Part shown: piece by piece, positions 41,998-51,086 of the stretch
Layout of the letters: the number at the start of each line of letters is the position of its first letter
How positions within the stretch are numbered: position 1 is the first letter of the stretch
NCBI GenBank assembly: GCA_046703545.1
Contig: JBJKSX010000017.1
Coordinates: forward strand, 1 to 54,704
Source: JAJZOM01 sp046703545
Lineage (GTDB): Archaea; Thermoplasmatota; Thermoplasmata; Thermoplasmatales; Thermoplasmataceae
DNA length: 54,704 bases
Direction of reading: 5' to 3'
Notes under the pieces: generated by a model
Seen by the model: the letters and a program-made list of their open reading frames with translations, nothing else
Told to the model about the DNA's origin: nothing
Database searches by the model: none
Translations under genes and position numbers: made by a program

Positions 41998-43032
41998 TCA
42001 GAATCTTCCCCCAGCAGTGACCTTGTTCAGTATCACAAGGTTCTGTATCTCATAGGGTGGGGCAGTGTCGTTGAACAGGACGGGGGTCGCAAGCGGTTCA
42101 AGCCCAAACGAGGACATGGCCAGGGTGTGGTTCATAACGAACGAGGTGAAATCGTAAGCTTCGGTGGTCATGATGGTGTTGTTGTTCAGGGCTGATATGT
42201 ACAGCATTATCGCGGACCCCTTAGCTGGCCCTGATGCTGTGCTGTAAGAAAAGCTGGAATAGTAGCTTGCAAGGGAAGGGCTGCCGAAGTTGACTCTTGA
42301 GGGCAATGAGACATAGCTGAGCCCCTTGCTTATTGCAGCAGACTTGTAGATGAACAGGAACTGTATCTGGCCTGATACAAGCGGAGACACAAGCAGGGCT
42401 GCACTGGAGCTGTTTGAAAGGCCACCGTTCTGCTTCATCCTGTCTGTGAAGTAGCTCTGGTTTCCTCCTGCATAAAGGCTTCCTGCAATCTCAAGTGATA
42501 TCCAACCCCTCAGGCCTGCAGGGTCGCTCGACGGATCGGAGATTCCCACAGACACTTTTCCGGAAGTGAGGTTGTCGAATGCACTGTACAGTCCAGCTGA
42601 GCTGTTGGATGCAGTCGCACTGTTCAATCCCGAAACTATGCTGTTGACTTCCTGGGTGTGTGTGGCATTAGAATAAGCAAGCACGAGCTGGTCGGAGGCA
42701 AACGCTATTGCCCATCCGGAGTACCTGGGCCCCAGATAGGACTTATTGTATGACTGGAGTGAAACTGATATGAAAATGTTGGCCGGGCCACCCTGTCCAA
42801 TTTCCCTTGCGGCAGTGAAGGATCCGGCGCCCTTTGCACTGGCCACCGGGTCACCAGTCTGGTTGTGGAACTCATTGAGGTAGTAGTTGGATTCCTGGAC
42901 ATAGGCATCTGCGGAATAGGCCAGAAGAGCTTTGTTGAATTGCTTTCCTTCAAAATAGTGGTAGCCTGCATAACCAGCTATCCCAACAATGGCAAATGCC
43001 ACAAGGATAGCAGCCAACTTGATGATGTGCAT
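41998..43032 (-). CDS. wtpA: Tungstate/molybdate-binding protein
   Basis: A 344-residue extracytoplasmic substrate-binding protein tethered by an uncleaved-looking signal anchor (about residues 5-25); no lipobox Cys is seen. The core shows GAGSFTAAREIGQGGPANIFISVS (about 69-92), FASDQLVLAYSN (about 110-121) and VGISDPSSDPAGLRGW (about 162-177), matching the WtpA/ModA oxyanion pocket layout. Unlike typical WtpA the protein carries many N-x-S/T sequons. First gene of the wtp operon; a TATA-like AAATATAAATATG lies 26-36 bp upstream in the region shared with tfx. Confidence 0.88.
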   Translation of the reverse strand: MHIIKLAAILVAFAIVGIAGYAGYHYFEGKQFNKALLAYSADAYVQESNYYLNEFHNQTGDPVASAKGAGSFTAAREIGQGGPANIFISVSLQSYNKSYLGPRYSGWAIAFASDQLVLAYSNATHTQEVNSIVSGLNSATASNSSAGLYSAFDNLTSGKVSVGISDPSSDPAGLRGWISLEIAGSLYAGGNQSYFTDRMKQNGGLSNSSSAALLVSPLVSGQIQFLFIYKSAAISKGLSYVSLPSRVNFGSPSLASYYSSFSYSTASGPAKGSAIMLYISALNNNTIMTTEAYDFTSFVMNHTLAMSSFGLEPLATPVLFNDTAPPYEIQNLVILNKVTAGGRF

Positions 43033-43124
43033 TGTACAGGGCTTATTGGGTGAGCATATTTATATTTGTTTAAAGTGCTACAAAAGTAAATAGTTATATT
43101 TACCAAATGCCTGCATGTCTGTAA
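43033..43124. promoter_or_regulatory. Divergent wtpA / tfx control region
   Basis: This 92-bp AT-rich region holds a minus-strand TATA (AAATATAAATATG, about 43056-43068) for wtpA and a plus-strand TATA (GTTATATTTA, 43093-43102) about 27 bp before the tfx ATG. The placement suits joint control by Tfx. Confidence 0.55.
43086..43103. promoter_or_regulatory. Inverted repeat overlapping the tfx TATA box
   Basis: GTAAAT-AGTTAT-ATTTAC is a perfect 6-bp inverted repeat with a 6-bp spacer, lying over the tfx TATA element. It is a candidate operator for autorepression by Tfx. Confidence 0.4.
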
Positions 43125-43550
43125 ATGAGCGAAGAAGAGAATGGATCAAGGAGCACATTTCTGACCCCCAGGCAGCTCCAGATCATGAAGCTCCGCCAGA
43201 AAGGTTTGAACACAGAAGCCATTGCAAGGGAAATAGGCACAACAAGGCAGAATGTCACCATACTGGAGAAAAGGGCACACAGGAATCTTGACCGTGCTGC
43301 GGGAACCCTGAGCGCTGTCCGGGACATGAAGATCACGACAGATATAGAGATCCCAAGGGACACACACATGCTGGACGCCGTGAAACAGATCGTTGCCAGT
43401 GCAGACAGGAACGGAATAAGGCTGAACGATAACCTCATAGGCATCATGACAAAATTCAAGGTGGCGATGGAAAAGGACCTCAGGGGCGGGATAACCCAGA
43501 GGCCAATCACCGTCCTGATGTTCCAGGACGGAAGGATACAGTTTATCTGA
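43125..43550 (+). CDS. tfx: Tfx-family transcriptional regulator
   Basis: A 141-residue archaeal regulator. The helix-turn-helix FLTPRQLQIMKLRQKG then EAIAREIGTTRQNVTILEKRA (about residues 12-49) is characteristic of Tfx, followed by the acidic HNLDRAAGTL and the family carboxy domain (DIEIPRDTHMLDAVKQIVASAD). In methanogens Tfx binds near the promoter of a molybdenum formylmethanofuran dehydrogenase operon. Here it is divergent from the tungstate/molybdate transporter, so a Mo/W-responsive switch is the natural reading. It overlaps the convergent MFS gene by 8 bp. Confidence 0.92.
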   Translation: MSEEENGSRSTFLTPRQLQIMKLRQKGLNTEAIAREIGTTRQNVTILEKRAHRNLDRAAGTLSAVRDMKITTDIEIPRDTHMLDAVKQIVASADRNGIRLNDNLIGIMTKFKVAMEKDLRGGITQRPITVLMFQDGRIQFI

Positions 43551-44808
43551 ACCTGATGGTTCCGCCAGACGGGTGGCCAGGCGGCTTCATCCTGAACAGG
43601 GCAGCATAGAGGTGTATGGGCGACCTTCCCTTGTTTTCAGGCTCCTTCAGCCTGAGGAACAGGAAGGAGGCCCCAAACCTTCCGAGAAAAACAATCACAT
43701 AGGCGTAGAGAAGGGCCTGGAATACCGGAAGCCCGGTCATGAGCCATTCCAGCAGGTATCCGCCTGCCAGGGCGCCGAACAGGTAGATTATGCCATTGAA
43801 GCCGTTCATTATTGACAGGTATTCAGCTCTCTGTTTCGGTGGCACCACATCAAGCAGGTACGAGTTCATGACCACGTTCTGGAGGGCACCGACAACGCCG
43901 CTGTAGATCTCCATGAACAGGAACTCAGGGAAAGTGGTTGAAAACGCATAGAGGAGCGGTATCCCGCTCAGCATCAGCCGTGCAATGAAGATAAGCTGTG
44001 GCCTGTAAATTCCGTCTGTTATGCGCCCCAGAACGTACTGGAGTGCTATTGTCGCAATTAGTGACGCCACCGTCAGTATAGCAACGCTTGAAAGTGAAAA
44101 GTGCATGACAAGCACCATGGTGATGGGAAACATGGGCCATGCCATGGACCAGAAAAAGCCCTGGACATTCATGGCCACGAAATAATTGTAAAAGTGGGGC
44201 TCCTTCCTGAGGCCCCTCAGGGTCTTCATTATGCTTCCCACAACCTTTGTTGCATGCTTGGTCTCGCTAATCATTGCAATGAAAACCGAACTGATTACGT
44301 AACACGCTGAAGCAGCGTAGAAAGGAATTGCTATATCGAGGGTGACCTTGCCCTGGAAAAGCACGGTCATGACCACAAGTGACCCTATTGTTCCAATGGA
44401 TGCAAGGTTGTTGATCAGGGCAAGGTACTTTCCCCTGGCGGTTGAGGTTATCTCATCCGCAATAAGGGAGAACCAGTTCACCGTGATGAGGGCCGAGAAC
44501 AGGGATATGAGTGCATAGAGCACTATGAGCTCCACAGGGGTCCTCACCATACCAAGGAAGAACCACAATACAGCAAGAATCAGGCTGCCCAGCAGCAGGA
44601 AAGGCTTCCTCATTCCCAGCTTGTCGCTGAGCCTTCCCCAGAGGAGCTGGCCGCCATTTCCAAGGGAGTTCGCAGTGGACTGGAGCCAGCCCATCTCTGC
44701 AGCCGTTGCCCCAAGATACACTCCATAGACACCCACAAAAGAGGTTGCGGCTGCAGCCCCGACGGAAATGACTAGTGACCTGAGAGCTATAAGCGTCCTG
44801 TTGAGCAT
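43543..44808 (-). CDS. MFS transporter
   Basis: A 421-residue 12-helix carrier. WGRLSDKLGMRKPFLLLGS (about residues 57-75) is the helix 2-3 motif, with a related GRITDGIYRPQ in the second half, and a central loop SETKHATKVV. GWLQSTANSLGNGGQLLWG at helix 2 and VVPPKQRAEYLSIMNGFNG resemble archaeal MFS proteins for sugars or drugs. The ATG at 44808 begins MLNRTLIALRSL just before helix 1; the frame extends to 44856 with polar, non-family residues. Substrate unknown. Confidence 0.82.
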   Translation of the reverse strand: MLNRTLIALRSLVISVGAAAATSFVGVYGVYLGATAAEMGWLQSTANSLGNGGQLLWGRLSDKLGMRKPFLLLGSLILAVLWFFLGMVRTPVELIVLYALISLFSALITVNWFSLIADEITSTARGKYLALINNLASIGTIGSLVVMTVLFQGKVTLDIAIPFYAASACYVISSVFIAMISETKHATKVVGSIMKTLRGLRKEPHFYNYFVAMNVQGFFWSMAWPMFPITMVLVMHFSLSSVAILTVASLIATIALQYVLGRITDGIYRPQLIFIARLMLSGIPLLYAFSTTFPEFLFMEIYSGVVGALQNVVMNSYLLDVVPPKQRAEYLSIMNGFNGIIYLFGALAGGYLLEWLMTGLPVFQALLYAYVIVFLGRFGASFLFLRLKEPENKGRSPIHLYAALFRMKPPGHPSGGTIRFR

Positions 44809-44984
44809 ATTGATCCTGTGTTGATTCCAGTGAAGCGCCAACCTGCAAATGAACATTTGTTATGCGCAGCAGACGCAATACCAGAACCAGTTGCCCATCC
44901 AAGCCGTAAGGATGCATGCAATAAATTCCCTGTTAGGCCAGATGAAACGCAGCGTACCTGTGCTGGCACTGGGGGCAGAAAACA

Positions 44985-45620
44985 TCAGGGAACCGACGTG
45001 TTCATTGAGTAGTCGATGAAATATATCTGCGTGTACACCTCAGGATAAAAGTAAGTGCCCTGGAACCAGTGGTCAAGATAAGACTTGTTTCCATTCACGG
45101 ACATATTGTCATAAGAATGCAGGATAGAGTAAGGGGAGAACTGAATGTTGTTGAAGTATCCGCCACCAGCACTGGGGGAGTTCTCGTTCATCATCAGAGT
45201 CAGGGACGCTTCATTCCCGGGCCCGCCAAATCCATGATCCTCGTATGATTTTGAGATGTTGATCATCAGCTTAGGTGGAAGAAGGAATTTGTATGTTCCA
45301 CTTCCGTAAATTGTTGTCTGGAGGATCTGGGGGGTGCCCGCTGATGCATTTTCGTAATAAGAACCCATAACCTGAATTGTGCTGGATCCTGAATAGCTGT
45401 AATTTACAACATGAATAACCAGGAGAGGCCCCTTGAGTGGACTGATTCTGTTCGGAGTTGTGCTGTTCACCGTCTTGCTGGTGTTGGTTGGGGAGGAAGT
45501 TCCTGAGCTCAGGCCGTTAAAAAACGTCAAGCTTACGGTGTTTGTCAACACGAGGGATGCCACCAGGACAAAGACAACAAAAACTGGAATTGCTATTTTC
45601 AATATTGATTTCCCGGCCAT
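44985..45620 (-). CDS. Membrane-anchored extracytoplasmic protein
   Basis: A 211-residue protein with one hydrophobic segment (about residues 8-28) acting as signal anchor, a Ser/Thr/Asn-rich linker (SSGTSSPTNTSKTVNSTTP) and an extracytoplasmic beta-rich domain with many aromatic residues. Several N-x-S/T sequons occur. No family recognised. Between it and the MFS gene (44809-44984) no further gene is convincing. Confidence 0.65.
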   Translation of the reverse strand: MAGKSILKIAIPVFVVFVLVASLVLTNTVSLTFFNGLSSGTSSPTNTSKTVNSTTPNRISPLKGPLLVIHVVNYSYSGSSTIQVMGSYYENASAGTPQILQTTIYGSGTYKFLLPPKLMINISKSYEDHGFGGPGNEASLTLMMNENSPSAGGGYFNNIQFSPYSILHSYDNMSVNGNKSYLDHWFQGTYFYPEVYTQIYFIDYSMNTSVP

Positions 45621-45804
45621 CCTTTCACCGCGACAGAAATAGAAAGTGACAAAGCTAAAAAAGGTAAGCTTTATTTGATTATCACTTTATAAATATTGCA
45701 TTATAGTTCACAGATTGTGTTACCGGCAAGTTTCAGTTTACATAGCCTAAACTTCATCCGCTAAATATTGGCATGGTTTTTATGCGTCATCCAGTTACAT
45801 TAAC

Positions 45805-46719
45805 ATGAAATCACTTGTACTTGGAGGAACAGGATTTATTGGACGGAGGCTCGTGAATCAGCTTCTTTCCTCCGGAAGCGAAGTGACACTTGCAACATCA
45901 GGAAAATCACCAAACCCCTTTGAGGGAAGAGTTACAACCCTAGTTACCGACAGATTCGACAGGGAGAGCCTGAAGAAGTCCATGGAAGGGCTTGCCTATC
46001 ATGACGTCGTATTCGACACCATAGGATACAGGTCTATTGACGTCAAGAACTCCATGGACGCATTGAGGAAAAAGATCGGGAAGTACGTGTATATTTCCAG
46101 TGCAGCAGTGTACAGTGGAATGGAAGGCACACTACGTGAAGAGGCGTTCAATCCGGCAGAGACAGTTGCAGAAGCAGGAATGGAGGACACATATCACGGT
46201 GGAAAGAGGATGTCTGAGGCCTATCTTTTCAAGAACTCCCCTGTCCCTGTTGCCATAGTAAGATTCCCAAACGTCATGGGATTCGACGACAGCACATTGA
46301 GATTCCAGGATCATGTCACAAGAATACTCAGGGGCGAGGAGTTTGCGTTTCCAAAACCTGAGGGCAGAAGGAACCATGTGTGGGTGGAGGATGCCGGCAG
46401 GTTCCTTGCATGGCTGGGGCTGAAAGGAAACGGGGGCATATACAATGCCGCATCACCTGATTCCATGGTGGCAAGTGAACTTGTGGCAAGAATTGCAGAA
46501 TCTCTGGGAACCAGCGCAAGGATAAGCAGGGACTCAGAGGAAGCAAACTCAAGGTATGCAGCTTCGAAGGATCTCATAATCAGCGTCGAAAAAGCGGGAA
46601 AGAAAGGCTTCGCATTTACCCCGACAGACCGGTGGCTCAAGGGAGAGGCGGAGAAGGCTAAAGAAAACGGGATGGATTCACCCAATTCAATGGAGTACAC
46701 CAGAAGCTTCTTCTCATGA
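45805..46719 (+). CDS. NAD-dependent epimerase/dehydratase-like protein
   Basis: A 304-residue extended or atypical SDR. SLVLGGTGFIGRRLVNQLL (residues 3-21) is the Rossmann motif; FDTIGYRSIDVKN and KYVYISSAAVYSG (about 92-104) follow, and the catalytic-type Tyr and Lys in TYHGGKRMSEAYL (about 131-143) are spaced YxxxK. NHVWVEDAGRFL precedes the carboxy substrate domain. It resembles NAD-binding proteins of the NmrA/isoflavone-reductase-like and CSP41-like types. TTTTTATGC at 45774-45782 is about 26 bp before the ATG. It precedes pdxA-like by 42 bp. Confidence 0.85.
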   Translation: MKSLVLGGTGFIGRRLVNQLLSSGSEVTLATSGKSPNPFEGRVTTLVTDRFDRESLKKSMEGLAYHDVVFDTIGYRSIDVKNSMDALRKKIGKYVYISSAAVYSGMEGTLREEAFNPAETVAEAGMEDTYHGGKRMSEAYLFKNSPVPVAIVRFPNVMGFDDSTLRFQDHVTRILRGEEFAFPKPEGRRNHVWVEDAGRFLAWLGLKGNGGIYNAASPDSMVASELVARIAESLGTSARISRDSEEANSRYAASKDLIISVEKAGKKGFAFTPTDRWLKGEAEKAKENGMDSPNSMEYTRSFFS

Positions 46720-46761
46720 GAAACATGCGAGATTTTTATCTCACTGGAGACTGACATAAGA

Positions 46762-47739
46762 ATGAGCCTCAAGATCGGCATCACACTTGGAGATCCCGCG
46801 GGAATAGGCCCAGAAATCACGGCCAGGGCACTGCCTGACCTGAAAGGCCACCTCGGAAACATGGTCTTGATAGGAAACAGGGACAATTTCATGCGGGTTT
46901 CTGAAGCAGTCGACGTGCCTGTGGAAATTGTTGATGAAGTGCAATTTGTGGATATACCTTCAGAACCATTTGCCATGGGGGAGGTTTCAGAAGTTGCCGG
47001 TTACAATGCACTGCGGAGCATAGAAACCGCAGTTGGAATGGCCCTTTCTGGAGAAGTGGCCGGCATTTGCACTGCGCCCATCAACAAGGAGGCGATTATA
47101 CTGGCTGGCTCAGAATATAAAGACCATACCACTATGCTGAGTGGCCTTACAAACTCAGGAGAACTCTCAACCGTTTTCGAAACGGGAGAACTCAGGGTCA
47201 CCTTTCTCACCAAGCATCTTTCTCTGAGGGATGCAATAAGCGCAATCACGGAGGAGTCTGTGTACCGCGGCATCGTAAAGGCAGACCAGGCAATGCGCCT
47301 TCTTGGCATAAACGGCGGCAAGATTGCTGTATCCGCCCTGAATCCCCATGGAGGCGAGGGCGGGCTTTTCGGCGACGAGGAAATAAACGCAATCAGGCCT
47401 GCAGTGGAGAAGGCGGCAAAAAAGTACAATGTTCAGGGGCCGTTTCCTGCTGATTCAGTGTTCTTCAGGGCCTCGCAGGGTGAATTCCAGATGGTTCTGT
47501 CCATGTATCACGACCAGGGGCACATTGCAGCCAAGATGCTTGATTTCCACCATACCGTGAGCATGAATACAGGAATGCCCTTCCTGAGGACATCCGTTGA
47601 CCACGGCACGGCTTTTGACATAGCGGGGAAATTCCATGCAAGCGGAGAGAGCATGAAGGAGGCCATAATGAAAGCTCTTTCATACTCGGAAAAGTACAGG
47701 AAAAATTTCAGTTCGATTGAAGAAAATATGAAAAAATAA
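46762..47739 (+). CDS. pdxA: PdxA-family 4-phosphooxy acid dehydrogenase
   Basis: A 325-residue NAD-dependent oxidative decarboxylase of the PdxA family. Motifs are GITLGDPAGIGPEIT (residues 5-19), ICTAPINKEAI (about 107-117) and the three metal-His sites: YKDHTTML (about 128), SALNPHGGEGGLFG (about 199) and MYHDQGHIAAKM (about 254-258). The genome also encodes PdxT, so vitamin B6 is probably made by the PdxST route and this enzyme is better read as a PdxA2-like dehydrogenase for 4-phospho-erythronate/threonate. The Gly-His in YHDQGH supports that branch by memory only. TTTTATCT about 26 bp upstream. Confidence 0.9.
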   Translation: MSLKIGITLGDPAGIGPEITARALPDLKGHLGNMVLIGNRDNFMRVSEAVDVPVEIVDEVQFVDIPSEPFAMGEVSEVAGYNALRSIETAVGMALSGEVAGICTAPINKEAIILAGSEYKDHTTMLSGLTNSGELSTVFETGELRVTFLTKHLSLRDAISAITEESVYRGIVKADQAMRLLGINGGKIAVSALNPHGGEGGLFGDEEINAIRPAVEKAAKKYNVQGPFPADSVFFRASQGEFQMVLSMYHDQGHIAAKMLDFHHTVSMNTGMPFLRTSVDHGTAFDIAGKFHASGESMKEAIMKALSYSEKYRKNFSSIEENMKK

Positions 47740-47761
47740 TGGGGGTTTCCTAAAAGGCCTT

Positions 47762-48112
47762 TCAGTACTGCCTTGGATGCCAGGCTATTCCCAGTATTCC
47801 ACCTATGAATGCCAGGAGGAAACCGATGAAGAAACCGCCAAGGGCGCCATACCAGCTCACAATGGAAATCACCAGAACAAGGACTCCCCAGGTGGTGCTC
47901 TGTTCAGGATGGTTCTCCATCATTGCCGCGCCGATTATTATAAGGACTCCCCAGAGTATCCCAAGAATGCCAAAAGCTGCGCCAAACCCGCCAAATGGCA
48001 GAGTCAGGGCCAAACCCACAACACCAAGGAAGATTCCCACCAAGAGAATGAAAATGCCCCCTATGAGCGAAAGCACGAAGGCTGCTGTTGGCTTTTCTGT
48101 CGTTTGAGCCAT
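47762..48112 (-). CDS. Small membrane protein, DUF4064-like
   Basis: A 116-residue protein with four hydrophobic helices (about residues 10-38, 43-62, 75-92, 94-108) and a short TTEKP amino tail. IALGFLLAFIGGILG-like ending followed by IAWHPRQY is typical of DUF4064/DUF6114-type proteins in archaea, which have no known function. It starts about 64 bp from the divergent methyltransferase and ends convergent to pdxA. Confidence 0.7.
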   Translation of the reverse strand: MAQTTEKPTAAFVLSLIGGIFILLVGIFLGVVGLALTLPFGGFGAAFGILGILWGVLIIIGAAMMENHPEQSTTWGVLVLVISIVSWYGALGGFFIGFLLAFIGGILGIAWHPRQY

Positions 48113-48176
48113 AAGTGAAGAAGCTCACGAAGTATATGAATAACCGCACAGGGCAAATTTTGGTGGTGGGCGAAGA

Positions 48177-48986
48177 ATGGGTTCTTTAGGCAGAATGGCT
48201 TTCCCCATTATGGGCATCAGCGCAGGGCCAGGTGCGGAAGGCCTGTTCAGTGGCAGATCAGGGTTTTATACAAAGTACCGTCCCAGGTACCCTGCTGATC
48301 TTATTCAGCTGCTTGAAAGGGAGATCGGCTTTTCGCCCTCTGCAGTGGTTGCCGATATCGGTGCAGGCACCGGGATCCTTTCAAGGTTATTTCTTGAGAA
48401 TGGAAACGCCGTCTTTGGGGTGGAACCAAACGATGAGATGAGGGGCGTGGCCTCCAGGGAACTCAGGGCATTCCCCAATTTTCACGCGATCAAGGGCACA
48501 GGAGAAGACACCGGCCTTCCCGAAGAAAGCGTGGATATGGTGGTATGCGGGCAATCCTTCCACTGGCTTAATCCTGCGCTTGCGGGAAAGGAATTCAGGA
48601 GAATTCTCAGGGAACCTTTCAACGTTGCACTCTTCTGGAATGACAGGGTGGAGATGCAGGAAGGCTTCAATTCCCAGTATGAACGGATCGTGAGTGAATA
48701 CAGCCCAAAGTATCACAGCAGTGGCAGCACAACCCTCGATGATCAGGCATTTGAGAGATTCTTTGGAGGCACCCTCAAGAAGTTTTCAATGGACAATTTC
48801 CAGGAGTTGACCCTTGACGGCGTGATGGGAAGATACCGGTCCGCCTCATACGCCATAAAGCCGGACGATGGAAATTACGGGAAACTTGCTGAATCCATTG
48901 AGAATGCCTTCAAGAAGTACCAGAAGAATGGCACTGTCAGGCTCCAGTACAGGACTGTGGCATTCATGGGGAAGCTTGTCCCATAA
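48177..48986 (+). CDS. Class I SAM-dependent methyltransferase
   Basis: A 269-residue methyltransferase of the Methyltransf_11/25 type. Motif I VVADIGAGTGILSRLF (about residues 57-72), GVEPNDEMRGVA for the ribose, GTGEDTGLPEESVDMVVCGQSFHWLNP (about 107-133) and FRRILR are present. The amino end (ISAGPGAEGLFSGRSGFYTKYRPRYP) is like small-molecule enzymes acting on acids or quinone precursors. Substrate unknown. ATG 48177 follows GGTGGTGGGCG; ATG at 48195 is an alternative. Confidence 0.9.
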   Translation: MGSLGRMAFPIMGISAGPGAEGLFSGRSGFYTKYRPRYPADLIQLLEREIGFSPSAVVADIGAGTGILSRLFLENGNAVFGVEPNDEMRGVASRELRAFPNFHAIKGTGEDTGLPEESVDMVVCGQSFHWLNPALAGKEFRRILREPFNVALFWNDRVEMQEGFNSQYERIVSEYSPKYHSSGSTTLDDQAFERFFGGTLKKFSMDNFQELTLDGVMGRYRSASYAIKPDDGNYGKLAESIENAFKKYQKNGTVRLQYRTVAFMGKLVP

Positions 48987-49063
48987 AATACGCTGAAAGA
49001 GCTCCAGCCATCAAAAAGACCATCATGCATTTCAGTTCCCCTTTATAGGGTTGAAATCATAAC

Positions 49064-51061
49064 ATGCTCATGTCTGGGGAATCCAACAAAAGTCCAGAGA
49101 AGAACGGCAAGCAACCAAACCCAAACCTAGGGTTTTCCATAAAGCACATGGATGCCAGCGTGGATCCGCATGAGGATTTCTTTCTGTATTCTGCGGGCAA
49201 CTGGCTGAAGAACAATCCAATCCCTGAGGACAAGTCACTCTGGGGGAGTTTTCTGCAGCTCATGGAGAAGAATACAGCAGATCTGCATGGAATACTCCTT
49301 GAATGTGTCTCTTCCGGGAAGACGGCACAGCAGAAGATGCTTGGGGATCTGTACAGATCGGTCATGGACACCAGTAAGATTGAGGAACTCGGCTTCGAGC
49401 CCGTAAGGGAGTTCCTGGAAAAAGCTGACATTGTGGGGTCAGTTGATGAATACCTCGATTACACATTTGAGTTGAGCAGAATAGGGTTCTCAACACTCTG
49501 GCATTCTTTCTCAAGGGCGGACAAGAGAGACAGCTCGGTGTACTCATACTACTTCATGCAGGGCGGCATAAGCCTCCCCAGCAGAGACTACTACATAGAG
49601 GAATCTTTCAGCGATATTAGAAAATTCTATCATGAGCACATGGTGAATGTTTTCTCCATGTATGGAATGGAATCGGCACTATCGAACGAATCTGCAGAGT
49701 CGGTCAATGCACTGGAAACGGAACTGGCAAAGGCGAGCAGAAGCCAGGCAGAGCTCAGGGACGCGGAAAAGAACTACAACAGGTATGGCATGGAAGATCT
49801 GGAAAAGGAATTTCCCAATCTGAGAATTGGCGATTTCCTTGAAAAGATGGGCGTGCCGGACCTGGATTTTGTGGTCATAGGCCAGCCTGAGTATTTTGCG
49901 CACCTCAATTCCATAATGACGGACTCCAACCTTGAAAAGCTGAAAACAGCACTCAAGTGGAACATACTCTCCTCTGCGTCACCGTTCCTGTTTTCGAAAA
50001 TGGAGGATGAGCACTTTGACATGTTTGCCCGGAAGATACGTGGGCAGCCCCAACAGGAAGAAAGATGGAAGAGGGCAGTTCACAGGGTCGATGAACTATT
50101 GGGGGAATCGCTTGGCGAAATATTCGTGAAGAAACACTTTGGCGATGAGGCCAGGGAGAAGATGGAGGTACTGGTCCAGGACATAAAGGAAGTGTTTGAG
50201 GAAAGACTCAAGAGTCTGGAATGGATGACAGAGGGTACCAGGAAACAGGCACTGGTGAAGTTCGGGAGATTCAAGGCGAAGATAGGGCACCCCGACACCT
50301 TCCGGGACTACTCGTCCATCAGGATAGATCCCGGAGACTATTTTGGCAATGTCATAAGGGCCACACAGTTCGAGGTGGATCGACATTCCAGAAGGGCAGG
50401 CAAGCCAGTTGACAGGAACGAATGGTTCATGACCCCTCCAACAATCAATGCATATTTTTCCCCTCCCGACAACGAAATTGTTTTTCCGGCCGGTATACTG
50501 CAACCGCCATTTTTTGATGCGGAAATGGATGATGCAGTAAATTACGGGGCCATTGGCGGAGTCATCTCTCATGAAATCACCCACGGATATGACGATCAGG
50601 GCAGGAGATATGATGAGAACGGAAACCTCAGGGACTGGTGGAGCAAAGCTGATCTGGACAACTTCCTGGAGCGCGCCAACAAGGTTGTTGAACTCTACAG
50701 TGGCCTGGAAGTCCTGCCCGGGCTCAGGGTGAATGGGGAGTTGACCCTGGGCGAAAACATAGCGGATTTCGGCGGAGTAAGCATAGCCTATGCTGCCCTC
50801 CAGAGGCACTTGAAGAAGAACCCTCAACTGAGGAAAGATGTGGATGGGCTTACCCCTGAGCAGAGATTCTTCATCTCTTGGGCACAGCTATGGAGGGAGA
50901 ACATAATGGAGGAAGAATCAAGGCTGAGGGTCTCAACGGACCCCCACTCTCCAAACAAGTTCCGGGCTCAAGAGCCCGTGTACAACCATCCTGCATTTGA
51001 GGAAGCATTCCCAAAATCCGGAAGCAGTGGTGAAGCAAAGTCAAAAATCAATATCTGGTAA
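49064..51061 (+). CDS. M13-family (neprilysin/PepO-like) metallopeptidase
   Basis: A 665-residue zinc peptidase. The amino start IKHMDASVDPHEDFFLYSAGNW is the M13_N signature. In the catalytic domain NAYFSPPDNEIVFPAGILQPPFF (about residues 463-485) precedes the zinc motif VISHEITHGYDDQG (HExxH, about 503-507) and the third ligand GENIADFGG (about 565-573); the late RVSTDPHSPNKFR also fits. No signal peptide or helix is seen, so it should be cytosolic, as for archaeal members. The usual terminal CxxW is INIW here. TATA-like CTTTATAGG at 49041-49049 favours ATG 49070 or 49064. Cleaves oligopeptides. Confidence 0.95.
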   Translation: MLMSGESNKSPEKNGKQPNPNLGFSIKHMDASVDPHEDFFLYSAGNWLKNNPIPEDKSLWGSFLQLMEKNTADLHGILLECVSSGKTAQQKMLGDLYRSVMDTSKIEELGFEPVREFLEKADIVGSVDEYLDYTFELSRIGFSTLWHSFSRADKRDSSVYSYYFMQGGISLPSRDYYIEESFSDIRKFYHEHMVNVFSMYGMESALSNESAESVNALETELAKASRSQAELRDAEKNYNRYGMEDLEKEFPNLRIGDFLEKMGVPDLDFVVIGQPEYFAHLNSIMTDSNLEKLKTALKWNILSSASPFLFSKMEDEHFDMFARKIRGQPQQEERWKRAVHRVDELLGESLGEIFVKKHFGDEAREKMEVLVQDIKEVFEERLKSLEWMTEGTRKQALVKFGRFKAKIGHPDTFRDYSSIRIDPGDYFGNVIRATQFEVDRHSRRAGKPVDRNEWFMTPPTINAYFSPPDNEIVFPAGILQPPFFDAEMDDAVNYGAIGGVISHEITHGYDDQGRRYDENGNLRDWWSKADLDNFLERANKVVELYSGLEVLPGLRVNGELTLGENIADFGGVSIAYAALQRHLKKNPQLRKDVDGLTPEQRFFISWAQLWRENIMEEESRLRVSTDPHSPNKFRAQEPVYNHPAFEEAFPKSGSSGEAKSKINIW

Positions 51062-51086
51062 AGGAAAATCGCGTTGCAGGCACGGA

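Noticed and set aside
44809..44984. Small open frames between the MFS gene and the anchored protein gene
   Set aside because: Several short frames on the minus strand, one with a CPQC-like start, but no start signal, promoter or family support.
46311..46976. Long minus-strand open frame (221 residues) across the epimerase and pdxA starts
   Set aside because: Antisense to two recognisable genes, Ser/Pro-rich composition typical of a shadow frame.
50096..50827. Long minus-strand open frame (243 residues) inside the M13 peptidase gene
   Set aside because: Antisense to a gene with intact catalytic motifs; its residues show no family pattern.
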